A stretch of 64,000 nt of DNA, from positions 125,649,174 to 125,713,173 of the forward strand of contig NC_081185.1 in the NCBI RefSeq assembly GCF_029867415.1. The letters are read 5' to 3'. Shown here one piece after another: positions 24,832 to 35,268 of the stretch. The notes beneath the pieces are model-generated. The model was not told the origin of the DNA. It made no database searches and saw only the letters and a list, made by a program, of their open reading frames with translations. Position 1 is the first letter of the stretch, and every line of letters starts with the position of its first letter. The stretch comes from Vicia villosa (taxonomy: Eukaryota > Streptophyta > Magnoliopsida > Fabales > Fabaceae). A program made the position numbers and the translations under genes.

Positions 24832-25655
24832 AACAAGTGCAGACAAAATGTGGTTTGGTTGTGAGTCACCAACTCCTTGTGAAGCCATTACAGGTGCAAC
24901 CTCAACAGTTGGAGCATGGTCTCTAGCAACTTGAGGTGGAACTTGGGATGTGAGATCATTGACATTGGGTTGAGGTTGTGTTATTTCAAAAGCTGCACAA
25001 AGTTCTGCTGCAAGCATTTCAAACTCTTGGTCCACATCACATTGTTTTTCTGGCTGTTGTTCCGGTGGAGGATCATCTTAAGGTTGTTACTGTTTAGTAG
25101 AAGCTTCACCTTCAGCATGATTTGTTTGTTCTGCTACATTATAATCAATATCTTAACTATCATCGCTATCATCACTACCATCTCCTTCAACACCATTAAG
25201 GTTTTCATCAAAATTTGCAAATTCATCAACTTTATCAGCTTCAATATCACTATCAGCTTCAATATCATCAACATTATCAGCAATACCATTATCAGCATTA
25301 ACATTGACATTATCATCATCATTAACGATATTTTCAGCTACAACTACCCTATGCTCCACATATAAATTCACACTACACTAGTTTCAACATCTTTTTCATA
25401 GACCTCAGCAGCATCAACATCACTAACCATCCTTGCATGCTTACCCAATACAAAGTTATACCACCATAGCTAATAATCACTGGACTCCAGATTGCAAATT
25501 TCTTTCACAATACCAGTTGCTTCAAAGAAGCTCCACCTATCAGGGTCAATGTCTACTGAATGTTTATCCCCACCTGAGTAGTATACTGCAGTGTCCCTAG
25601 CAAACTTACCCCGATAATGAATGTTCACCGTAAATGTCATACCTGGAAGATTCAT
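24832..25655 (-). pseudogene. MULE (Mutator-like) transposase N-terminal remnant
   Basis: On the minus strand the frame from 25655 contains 'TFTVNIHYRGKFARD', then 'DIDPDRWSFFEATGIVKE', the N-terminal module of plant MuDR-type transposases. After a stop near 25470 the reading continues 'LWWYNFVLGKHARM', then an Asp/Asn/Val-rich acidic linker (25153-25371, ending DGSDDSDDS), and a Pro/Gln-rich part (24829-25035). Stops at several points and the absence of the MULE catalytic core and SWIM zinc finger make it a pseudogene. The MULE would have made cut-and-paste transposase. Confidence 0.7.
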
Positions 25656-25958
25656 TGAGGTCGCTCAAACACGATTGTAGCTTCGTCAACCTCAAAGGCC
25701 TCACCCAGACAAGTGCTCGTACCAATCGCCTTCACCTTCCTTGAGCTGTGATTGAAATGCTTTCTAAATTTGAAACCCTAATTTAAAAGGACTAAATAGC
25801 AAAGAGGGACATAACTTTTGATGACATATTTTGTGGGGAAAAGAATATATCCACGTGTGTTAAAGAAAATAATAAAACAAAAGCTAAAACATATGCCAAG
25901 TCATCAACGTCTGCCACCTAAGCGTTTTTTTAATGTCTTACTAACAGTAGGGACTAAC
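25656..25958. other. Upstream part of the MULE remnant
   Basis: This is non-coding sequence 5' of the MULE frame. Sequence near 25900-26200 ('ggactaacgccaaagc', 'atatggggacttggaccc') resembles MULE-associated terminal regions seen in legumes, but I could not define a terminal inverted repeat pair. Confidence 0.4.
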
Positions 25959-26117
25959 TAGAGCTGTCAATATGGACTACCGGCCCTAAACAAGCGGGCC
26001 CTGACGGGTCCTGGGCTTTTTAGGGCTGGGCCAAAAAGGCCCTGTGTAATATGAGCTCGAGATTTACTACCCGAGCTCGGACCGGTCCATATGGGCTAGC
26101 CCATTTTGACAGCTCTA
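25959..26117. mobile_element. hAT-type MITE, 159 bp
   Basis: Perfect 12-bp terminal inverted repeats are TAGAGCTGTCAA on the left and TTGACAGCTCTA on the right. A perfect 8-bp target duplication GGACTAAC lies at 25951-25958 and 26118-26125. The interior is GC-rich with GGGCC/GGCCC words and is itself partly palindromic. It is too short to encode anything. Confidence 0.95.
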
Positions 26118-26125
26118 GGACTAAC

Positions 26126-26416
26126 GCCAAAGCAAATTAGACATATGGGGACTTGGACCCAAAAAAAATTTAAAGACTAAAACAAAAAACACGCTAACTT
26201 ACAGTGACGAAAATCCTATTTAAACTAATATTTTAATATTATTTTCTAAAGTGTCTTTGTTAATTATAATTAATGAAATAGTTGATTATAATAAATAATA
26301 TTAGTGTTATAAAAAGACATTTATTTTAAGAAAATAAATACAGATGAAACACTTTTTAAGAGACGTGAGAAAGTAACAATTAAATTAATGTGTAGGCACT
26401 CACTGATAACTAGTTC
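26126..26416. other. AT-rich DNA, nothing recognised
   Basis: This is AT-rich non-coding sequence between the MITE and the apyrase-like duplication. No feature can be supported. Confidence 0.5.
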
Positions 26417-27300
26417 TCTTTTATTGATTGAAACAAATCCTCAAAGTTTATTATTCCTTCTTATTCAAAATAATGGTTGCATTGACAAAATTGTTTGTCC
26501 TAAAATAATTGTCGTTTTTAGTTTTTAATGTATAATTTTAATTTTTATATTCAAATTCTACTCTTTAATTAATATCCTCAAGTTATTATTGTCTCAATCT
26601 ACATTAATAATAATTTGAATACACCGATAATAAATAAGAATAATTTGATAAAAATATTATTTTCTCTTTCGTTTATCATTTTTTTTTAATGTACGTGAAA
26701 TGTTCAACCATAACAATTATTTTGGAACGGAATGAGTATGATATATTTTGCTGGCCACTTTGAATTATTGTTTTAAAGTATTTAGTGTCTTAATCGCTTG
26801 CCATAAAAAACTGTTTAATAAATAATTAAAATTATAAAATATAAACAATAATAGAGCAACTAGATACTCCAGTTTCATCTGTCAACCTATAACAAAGACA
26901 CATAACATAGTTTAAGAGACTGAAATCACAAGTTAAGACTATGGAGTTCCTAATTTCACTAATCACAACTTTTCTATTCTTTTCTAGTTTTCCATTTTAT
27001 ATTCTTTAATTCTCCTTTCATTGTTGAAAGTAATATCTTTTGCCGCATTAAATAAACATATGTAATTAAAAGATCTTTGTTTCATTCTGTTCTATTGAAT
27101 CAAACAAATCCTCAAAATTTATTATGATTGATAGTGCGTAATTTATCTTGCCAGCCGCCTCTTTCAATTATTGTTTTAACGTATTTAGTGTCTTAATTGC
27201 TTGTCATAAATATAGATACTCCAATTTCATTTGTCAACTTATATCTTAGAGACTGAGACACATAACATAATTTAAGAAAAAGAAAACACCAGTTGATAGC
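26417..27300 (+). repeat. Local duplication of an apyrase-like 5' flank
   Basis: Two diverged copies share ordered words. 'gaatcaaacaaatcctcaaa' has its counterparts near 26428 and 27105, 'tatttagtgtcttaat' is near 26780 and 27183, 'gatactcca.tttcat.tgtcaac' near 26865 and 27213, and 'gacacataacata.tttaag' near 26895 and 27255. The first copy runs into the apyrase-like ATG at 26941. The second stops before the matching position. It looks like a tandem duplication of a gene's upstream region followed by decay. Confidence 0.6.
26941..27010 (+). pseudogene. Remnant of a second apyrase gene (first codons only)
   Basis: ATG at 26941 opens a frame MEFLISLITTFLFFSS that matches the signal-peptide start of the intact apyrase at 11600 ([14 protein letters not shown]) in length and order; the nucleotide string ATGGAGTTCCTAAT is identical. 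It stops after 22 codons and no apyrase conserved region follows. Upstream is a duplicated flank. This suggests a truncated paralogue of a local apyrase cluster. A chance match to a common signal-peptide composition is the alternative. Confidence 0.55.
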
Positions 27301-27467
27301 GTCTTTTATATAATTGTTGGATCTTCAATTTTTCAGCATATTCTCCATCGTATGCATATGCATTTATCCTAATTCTTGCTTCTGAATTTATATAATTTAA
27401 TTGTTCTAAATAACGATAAAATTCAATATTAATTTATAAGGTAAAGAATAGTAGCAACAAAAATAAA

Positions 27468-28273
27468 TGGTCTATAGCAATAATAATCCGCACACAGATA
27501 ATATAATAAAATAAGACGAAAAAATACGGATGTTTGTTTACCTAGTTTGATCAAACGATTTACTCTATGGAGATATCAACTCTTCAATTCACTATACTTA
27601 GAAAATTGTTACAAGAGATTGCATATGAATTAGAAGAAAATAGCCTTAGAAGTTCCCAAAGAACAAATCTTATTTTCTACCCAAGTGTTTCTCAACCTCT
27701 CCAACTCTCAATATAATAATCGGTCAAATCCAATGTGTTTAAAAATATTTCTCAATCCCCTTAGATAACTCCAAAGGTTTCTCAAAAACATTTGTCTTTC
27801 TTAGTTTTTTCTTGGAATTGAATACCCTTATTTATCTCTTTTTCTCTAAAACTCTAAAGTTGTCACACTATATAATAACAAAACATACATATTTACAATA
27901 GTCAAAATTCAACAAATTCATAACAAATCTCACATCTACTTAATTGTTTGAATAAAAGATATTATTATAATCTTATAATATCTCTCAAATATTATAAATA
28001 TCTTATAATATCTCTTAGATTATTATAAACAATATATCTTATAGAATATTATACATACATATCTTATAATATCTTTTTATATTAATTTATATGATCTCCA
28101 AATTAATATAAAATATTCTAAGATTAATGAATGAATCAATAAACCGAATCGATCTAATCCGATACCCGTAAATCGCCCTAACCATATTACTTTTTGGCTT
28201 TCTGATTTTTGGCAATCTAAAAACATGTTTTCTTTCTCTTCATCAACAAAGATTTTAAGGAACATTTACAACA
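27468..28273 (-). repeat. Probable 3' LTR of the copia element
   Basis: On the minus strand the LTR starts TGTTGTAAATGTTCC at 28273, directly after the polypurine tract. The end is placed at 27468 because the sequence before it ('ttattattgctatagacca' on the minus strand) looks like a copia LTR end. Without the partner LTR this end is a guess of plus or minus 100 bp. Around 27960-28090 there is a run of 'tatcttataatatct' repeats. Confidence 0.5.
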
Positions 28274-28407
28274 ATCTCCACCTTGACTTTAAACCTTGTT
28301 GATACCAATTTAACCATCAACAACATTGCTGCCTTCTACCAGGTTTAAACTCTAATTAATAACTTTGATCAAATTCAAACAACCCTTGAATCTTGATCTC
28401 GCAAATG

Positions 28408-28412
28408 GTTTC
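28408..28412. repeat. Target site duplication of the Ogre, left copy (GTTTC)
   Basis: GTTTC here is repeated at 61838-61842. It lies in the copia element and is the 5-bp duplication made by the Ogre integrase. Confidence 0.93.
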
Positions 28413-28519
28413 TGTGGACCTCCGATTTTTTTTTAATACCGGGCCATACCTCTGATCTGTAGAGATACGTGAACTGACTCTTTTTTGTTGCTTAATGCTT
28501 TCGCATTTTTGAAAATTCA

Positions 28520-28530
28520 CAGAGTCGCCA
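28520..28530 (-). other. Primer-binding-site look-alike inside the LTR
   Basis: The minus strand reads TGGCGACTCTG here, identical to the first 11 bases of the element's primer binding site, 107 bases before the LTR end. The partner LTR has it at 57194-57204, and the nested element has TGGCGACTC at 38654-38662 and 47101-47109. Confidence 0.7.
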
Positions 28531-31500
28531 CCGACCTTTTATTTTATCCAATTAAGGAAAGGTTTATAAAAGAAACAGAAAAAAGACCTTTAAGAAATTC
28601 TGGGTAAGGGGGTAGGTTATACAAAGGGAAGGTGTTAGCACCCTTTGTATCCATGGTTATCCATGGGCTCTTAAGTTTGCTTAGCTCACTTGTTTTTCAA
28701 TGACTTTTCAATTGCTCTGAAATTGCTCATATGTGGTTTCAAATACCTTTGTAATTTGAATTTTGTAATGATCCGTGTGTGGATGTATACAAAATGCTTG
28801 TTTATCTTTCGAAAGATGTTTTGAAAAGAACGTTAACTTTGTAATAACCCGTGTTTTGGATGTATACAAAGTATTGTCTTTTTTGAAAATTTTGTTTTGA
28901 AAAACAACAGTGTATGAGAATTTTGTTTGTTTTGATTTGAGCAAGCAAACTAGGAGGTCTACCCTGAGTTGTAAGGTCTTTATCCTATTTCCTTTAAAAA
29001 TCTATCCTTTCACCGGATATAAAAGCAAGGTTCGATTTTGTACTCAAAACAGTTGAATTTGACTTTGATTTTGAAAGATTGTAAAAGGGATTACCTGAAG
29101 AGGTGCAAGTGTGATTGTGATTGGATTCAGATATTTATCTTTGAAGTTAGTGATCTAACGGTTCAATTTTATCTTTGACATACACGCAGTTTATATTTGC
29201 TGGAATTTAAAGTGCGGAAATGTAAAGTGCGGAAAGTAAATCTACGCTATTACATCGATTTTGCAGGAAATGTAAACTAGCCTATTTACATGAATTTGAC
29301 ATCCTATACATTTATCTAGGAATTTAAATTGCAAGAAAAATAAAAGGCATGTTTTTGGATTTTTTTATGGTTGGTTTTAATTATAATTAATGCATGATTA
29401 ATTAAATTAAAATGAAAAAAAGAGGAAAATAGATTTAAACCTAGAAATTAAGTTTAAAATATGTACAAAATATTTGTCAATTAATTTTAAAACAAAACTA
29501 ATTTTTTTGGAATTTTTGGAATTGATTTGAAATTGATTTAAGCTAATTAAAACATAATTATGCAAATAATTATACAAATAATTAAAACTTAAAAAGAAAA
29601 TTATTCAAAATATGTACAAAATTAGCTTATAATATATAAACAATATTTAACATGAAGAACAATTTTTTATGATTTTTTTTGATTGGTTAGAATAATTAAA
29701 AAGCCAATATATAAATATATACTAATTAATTATGCAAAATATTGAAATTATGAAGAAAAATAAAATATTTTTATTTCAGAAAATAGTATATTATTTTAGA
29801 AGTCTAAAAATATTTTTTGTGTATTTTTTTGATTTTTAAAACTATTTTTAATTAATTTAACAAAGAAATTAAAATAAAATAGAAAATAAAATAGAAAATA
29901 AAAGGGATACTTATCAGGTGTGGTTGGATTGAGGGAGCATGATATGCACTGCTTGTATGATGCGTTGGATTGGCTTTGAGATTGATCATGTGGCTCAGAT
30001 TGAAGAGAATATGGTACACTTGTGTTGACCAGTCACGTGGGATTATCAAGACCTTTAGTAAGTCAGACTGGCCCCACTTTTGCCCGCGTGGACGAAGACA
30101 AGTTGACTGACGAACCACGCTTGGACGCGTGGTCGTCTTCAACCTCCATCTCTTTTATTTTTTTTAAACAGATAGCGGGGGTTTTTAACCTCCCCTATTT
30201 GTACGTCAGAAACGCCATTTTTGATGGCTTCATTAACCTGCAAAAATAAGTATTAGGGATAAAAACAAGTGACCCAGATCTACTTAAAATCACCTCCTGA
30301 ACACGATGGTGGTGTTAGTTTTGCCATTTGGGCGCTGTAACTATGGATTCGAAGAGGTTAAAGCTTAAGCATGCAAGAACACTTGTTAATGGTATAGAGC
30401 TATCCTCACGTGGAAACTCACATGTTAAAGCCCAGACCTGCCCTATAGGACCTCATGAACTCATTAGAATGATTAGTTTATATTGAGGTTAATAAAATAT
30501 AGGAAAACGAAAATTGATCATGTATGAATATGAAGAACACTTATGCACGTGATACGACTCTCACGGGACCACACAAAGAGTTTGTTCTTACTTTATATGA
30601 TCTTAGAAGATGATTGGAATGATTGTATTGTATTGATATTGATTGGAAATATGAAATTGAAAATTACAAAGTTATGGAATTTTGAGAGAAGTTTGGTGTG
30701 TTTCTATGCTATGCTTGCTATATTTTCGTGGGTGTCTTCGCTCTTTTTGTTTGTGAAATATGCAGCTTCATTTATAGGCCTTGAGGTGCTTAAATTTGAA
30801 GCTAAAAGCAATGATTGCTTTTGTTGAATTTTGACTTTCAAGCTTGGAACTCAAGCAACCTTGGCTTGCTCTTTCCTTAGCCTTTCCTTGCAGCTTTCTT
30901 GCTGCATAATTAAGCCACATGTGTGAGCTTTTAGCTTGGAAAATAAGCTATGATTTATCCTTCCTTTTTTCCCTTTTTAATTTAATCTTAAATGATAAAA
31001 TTAAATCAAAAAATGGAGAAAAATGATGTGGGCTTTGTCTTGGTCGTGGGAGGCCCATAGTAACATGGAAATGATGTTTGAATGCTGAAAACTTGGCCCC
31101 ATTTGGAAAAAATGCCATTTTGAACAATGTTGATTTCATGTATTTTCCCAAAATTTAGCCAACTTCAACAAGGTGTAAATCCTTCAATTTTTGTCATATG
31201 AAGGAGATCTTGCACTTTTTGGAAACCTTAAAGAGTCCTCTAACCAATGCCTTTGGTCTCATGTCAAAATGATTTTTGAAGCTCCTTGTGTGTCCTTTTG
31301 AAAAAAAGTGTCTTTTTGTTGACTTTGAAAATGACCTGTAATGTCTTTGATCATATTTTTCAAATGGTGAATCCAATGACCATGGGATCAATGGCATTTG
31401 AAAGATAATTGAATTTCCTTCAAAACAAGCTTTGGTTTGAATTTTTTGGATGAAGGATGAGAGAGTTATGATCAGTCAAAGTTGAGTTGACTTTTCAGGC

Positions 31501-32640
31501 AAAAACCCTAATTTTGAATCTTAGGGTTTTGTTGATTTTTGATCTTTCCTTGATGAATTATGATCATCCAATGATCAAATGATGAATCCTTTGACAAAAT
31601 ATGGACTTTGACAAAAAATTTCATTTTTGACTGTCTGTTGACTTTTTTGGTCAAACGGGTCGTCTGTTGACTGTTTGAGCTGCTGACGGTGCGTCTGAGT
31701 GAATTGAAGTTTGAAAATTTGTATGATGGTACTTTGAGATATATGGATGTGTATGAAATCCATTTGAGCTCTCAAAAACTTGTTGCTCCTGTAAAAACAA
31801 GAAAAACCCTGATTAGGGACTGTTTGTGTAGGAGACAGTTAAGCGTACCTGATTTTTGTGCAGTGTTGAGTCTCTGCTAATCGCGTGATATTCAGAAGAC
31901 TTCTAGAACAAAAATCTTGGAATTTTGAATTGTGAAAGATTGATTTGATTGATGGTACAAAACACTGAGAATTGTACTGCCAGCAGTTTGGCTGTCAACT
32001 GACTGTTCAGGTATTGATGTAGCAGTTAGAGTGAAAAATCAACAGTCAAAGTTAATTTTCTTTTTTGTTGTTTTTTGTTTTTGTTTTATGTAAAAAATGA
32101 AAGTTTATTTACATGACTTGTTAGAAAAACACTGACATAATAAATAACTAATATTTACGGTATGCGGGCAAAATTACCGATAATAACCCTGAAAATCATT
32201 TAATGCACAGAAATAGGAATATTTGACTGGCAGAAAACACACAAAATATTATCTTAGTAATTAAGCAATATTATGACAAATAGTACAACATTTAATACTG
32301 ACAGTACAAATATCACATACTATATTGAACAGTACGACGAATAAACGGTACATTTAAGAAATAAGAAATACGGTAAATTTTAAGAATGACGATTAATGAC
32401 CCATGCTATGAACAATAACATGTAGATGATTGGGAGTGCAACCATTGCAGGTCCACACTCTTCAGGACTATGCAGGCAGAAGAAAGTCATGATCACCGTA
32501 GCAATGGTGATGACTGTAAGAAACAGTGTCTCTATCCACTTTGCCATTCTTGTTAGGGAAGAAGAGAAAATAGATATGAGGTAGGAATTTGAAAGATGAG
32601 TTGGAATTTGATGTGAGATTTTATGGAAGAAAATGAGAGG

Positions 32641-32648
32641 TATTTATA
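32641..32648 (-). promoter_or_regulatory. TATA box of the Ogre LTR promoter
   Basis: TATAAATA on the minus strand, duplicated at 61315-61322 in the 5' LTR (right copy), where it would drive transcription of the element. Confidence 0.6.
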
Positions 32649-33163
32649 GAATGGAAAGAAGGAAAGAGACGTTGGGGAATGATGTGATTCCGTACAAAAG
32701 GAAAATTTGAGTGGAAGTAAGATTTGAAAGAAAGTGTATGATAGTGTTGGAAAAAGGAGAGATTTGATTTTTGAAAAAGAGATTTGAAAAGATTTTTGAA
32801 AATAATGGAATATAGTACAAAAATTAGTGGGAAACAAAAGATAATAATAATCTACTTGTTACCAGTACAGTCTGAGTTTCCTGATTCTGCGCCTGCAAAA
32901 AGATTTAACTCTGTACCAATTGTGTCGGTACTATTTATCTGTAAATAAATAAATAGCATGTGTGAAGTAATAAACAGTATTTGGTGTTTGCGTAAGAATA
33001 AATTCAACTGCAAGCCAAATTACTGTATAAGAAAGATTCTAAAAACTAAGTATTTCATATGTCAGGATATTTGTTGAAATAAAAATCCATGATTATATGA
33101 GACCCTTAATTTTCAGATTGGAGTTTTCTTGAAAAATATGTGGGCAAATTTTGGGGTATAACA

Positions 33164-33179
33164 GTTGCCCCTATTCAAT
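33164..33179 (-). other. Ogre polypurine tract
   Basis: The minus strand reads attgaataggggcaac directly before the 3' LTR, the second-strand DNA primer. The nested element has a matching gaacaggggcagc at 43703-43715. Confidence 0.85.
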
Positions 33180-33448
33180 CTTCTTAAACCTGAAGAGATT
33201 GTCTGAAATCTGAAGGTAGAAGATGATTGAATATTTAGATGCCCTGAAAATTTGCACTTACCTTGATCAGAAGAGATGTTGGAAGTTGCATTTGAATGTC
33301 GTCTGCGAAATGTTGTTGGCAGATTGGAACATTACCTGAGATGGGCTTTCAGATGCCTCCTGGTAAATGGGTTGAGGGTTTGTTCATCAGAATGAATCCA
33401 TTGATTATATCTTGATGAAGGATTTGAAAGTCTTTGTGTTGACTGTTT

Positions 33449-34050
33449 CGGAACCGTCCAAGGTTACCGCTTTAAGTCTTGGAAGATAATCGTTACGGAA
33501 CTTGTCCAAAATTTTTCCGCTTTAGATTTTGAAAGTTGATCATTGTGGAACCGTCTGAGGTATCGCTTTTAGATCTGCAATGTTAGATCGTTCTGGAACC
33601 GTCTGAGGTATCGCTTTAGATCTGTGATGCTAGATCGTTCTTGAACCGTCTGAGGTATCGCTTTAGATCTGCAATATTAGATCGTTTTGGAACCTTCTGA
33701 GGTATCGCTTTAGATCTGCAACGTTAGATCGTTCTGGAACCGTCTGAGGTATCGCTTTAGATCTGTGATATTAGATCGTTTTGGAACCTTCTGAGGTATC
33801 GCTTTAGATCTGTAATGTTAGATCGTTTTGGAACCGTCTGAGGTATCGCTTTAGATCTGTGATGCTAGATCGTTTTGGAACCGTCTGAGGTATCGCTTTA
33901 GATCTGTGATGCTAGATCGTTTTGGAACCGTCTGAGGTATCGCTTTAGATCTGTGATGCTAGATCGTTTTGGAACCGTCTGAGGTATCGCTTTGATCTGT
34001 GATGCTAGATCGTTCTGGAACCGTCTGAGGTATCAACTTTAGATCTGTGA
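33449..34050. repeat. 47-bp tandem array in the Ogre 3' untranslated region
   Basis: About 11 good and 2 diverged copies of a 47-bp unit containing 'gaaccgtctgaggtatcgct' and 'agatctgtgatgctagatcg' lie here. Such arrays before the 3' LTR are known in Tat/Ogre elements and can seed satellites. There are no unique spacers. It is related to the 46-bp array of the nested element at 43066-43525. Confidence 0.93.
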
Positions 34051-35263
34051 TGTCTGTTTTTGAGTTGGTAAGTGATCAGAATGAATCTTCGGCTTGATTA
34101 TATCTGAGAGAACCGTTCATGGAATTCAGGTGAACACGGCATGTGATTGAGAACATCTTTGTTGAAGATATCTGCCTACCTGAAAAATCAAGTTAGTGAT
34201 ATGCAATGTTTATGATGCATGTAAATGTGAGATATTCCCGGAGAAATATGCATGTGATGTTGTGTATGAATATGCGTATGAATATGCGCATGATGCATGA
34301 TGTATGATGTATGATGTATGAATATGAATATGTGAATGTATGAATGTATGAATGTATGAATGTGATGTCAAGCTTCTAATTGGAAAAATAAATTCCCACT
34401 AGTCAGCTGGACATGAATGTATTGTGATCGTTGATGATCTTTTGTCTTGCTTGAGTACCCTCGTCTGGGGAAATTCTTTGAGAACCCGAGTATCCCGTTG
34501 AAGGATCTTTGACTACCGCTTGGGGAACCAAAGGTAACTGGAAGTTCTGATGCCCTTTCAAATGGGAATGAGGAAGATGCATAATCCTCCGATGCACTAT
34601 CTGACCAAGTCCGGGTGCGGGGATCACACCTTCTGAAGATAGTAACCTGGAACAACCCTGCTGGGGAATAAGACTTCTTTTGAAGAGAAAATCTTTTTGA
34701 GGAATTTGCTGAGAAATGCGTTTCTCTTGGTGATTTCCTTCTGATGGAATGATGTCCAGCTGGCTGGGACATTTCCTGAATGCTATTCCTGTTTTTCCTG
34801 GTAAACATCAATCATATTCAAATGCAATATGTTCATTCAAAATTATCATTGGGACGCTTACGTATTTAAACAGAAAAAGTGAAAATATTGATTTTTTTTT
34901 TTGAAAAAGCTGCATTGAAAAGAGCCATGATAGGCGGGTTAGCACAGGGAGACAACAATCCTAGAAGTAGGAAATTGTCAGAAAGTTTTGGAAAATATTT
35001 ATGAAGATAAATAGCTATGTGAAAATGATCCAGTCAAGTTTCAACTCTGCTATTGCCAATCTGTCTTCGAGCATCTCATCCCTCACTTGTTGGAAGAAAG
35101 TGATTAGACTGATCGGTGTCTTTGAGGTGTTGAATCTTGATGGTGAGTAGGCAGCTGAACGAAACATAGTTGTATGCTTCATTCCCTAACTTTTGCCTAG
35201 GCCGCCCTTTCAGGTTTTCAGCCTACTGGGATAGTATTTGTTTAGTCTCTAATTTTTGCCTGG
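34051..35263 (-). other. Ogre post-pol and 3' untranslated region
   Basis: This is non-coding part of the Ogre between the 47-bp array and the nested insertion. It holds ATG-rich 'tatgatgtatgaatatg' simple repeats near 34240-34365 and, near 35190-35268, the first part of a 50-bp repeat built on 'ttttgcctaggccgcccttt'. The repeat resumes after the nested element at 47159-47235. The frame 34368-34811 on the minus strand shows no domain. Confidence 0.6.
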
Positions 35264-35268
35264 ACCGC

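Larger units (their letters stand above)
28413..33163 (-). repeat. Ogre 3' LTR (left copy)
   Basis: The LTR runs TG...CA on the minus strand, starting TGTTATACCCCAAAATTTG at 33163. A TATA box (TATAAATA on the minus strand) is at 32641-32648, and a purine-rich leader follows. Open frames seen inside it are not conserved coding regions. It differs from the right copy at 28656, 30564 and 31822 only, as far as I could see. Confidence 0.95.

Noticed and set aside
25134..25365. Ile/Met/Leu-rich frames on both strands
   Set aside because: They are alternative frames of the Asp/Asn-rich MULE linker; only the acidic frame fits the family.
28708..32837. Many short frames in the Ogre LTR recurring at 57382-61511
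   Set aside because: Same reason: they are LTR copies with no protein motif or codon structure.
33449..34050. Regular repeats that could suggest a CRISPR array (also 40138-40597 and 43066-43525)
   Set aside because: The units abut in tandem with no unique spacers, no cas genes exist, and the setting is a plant retrotransposon.
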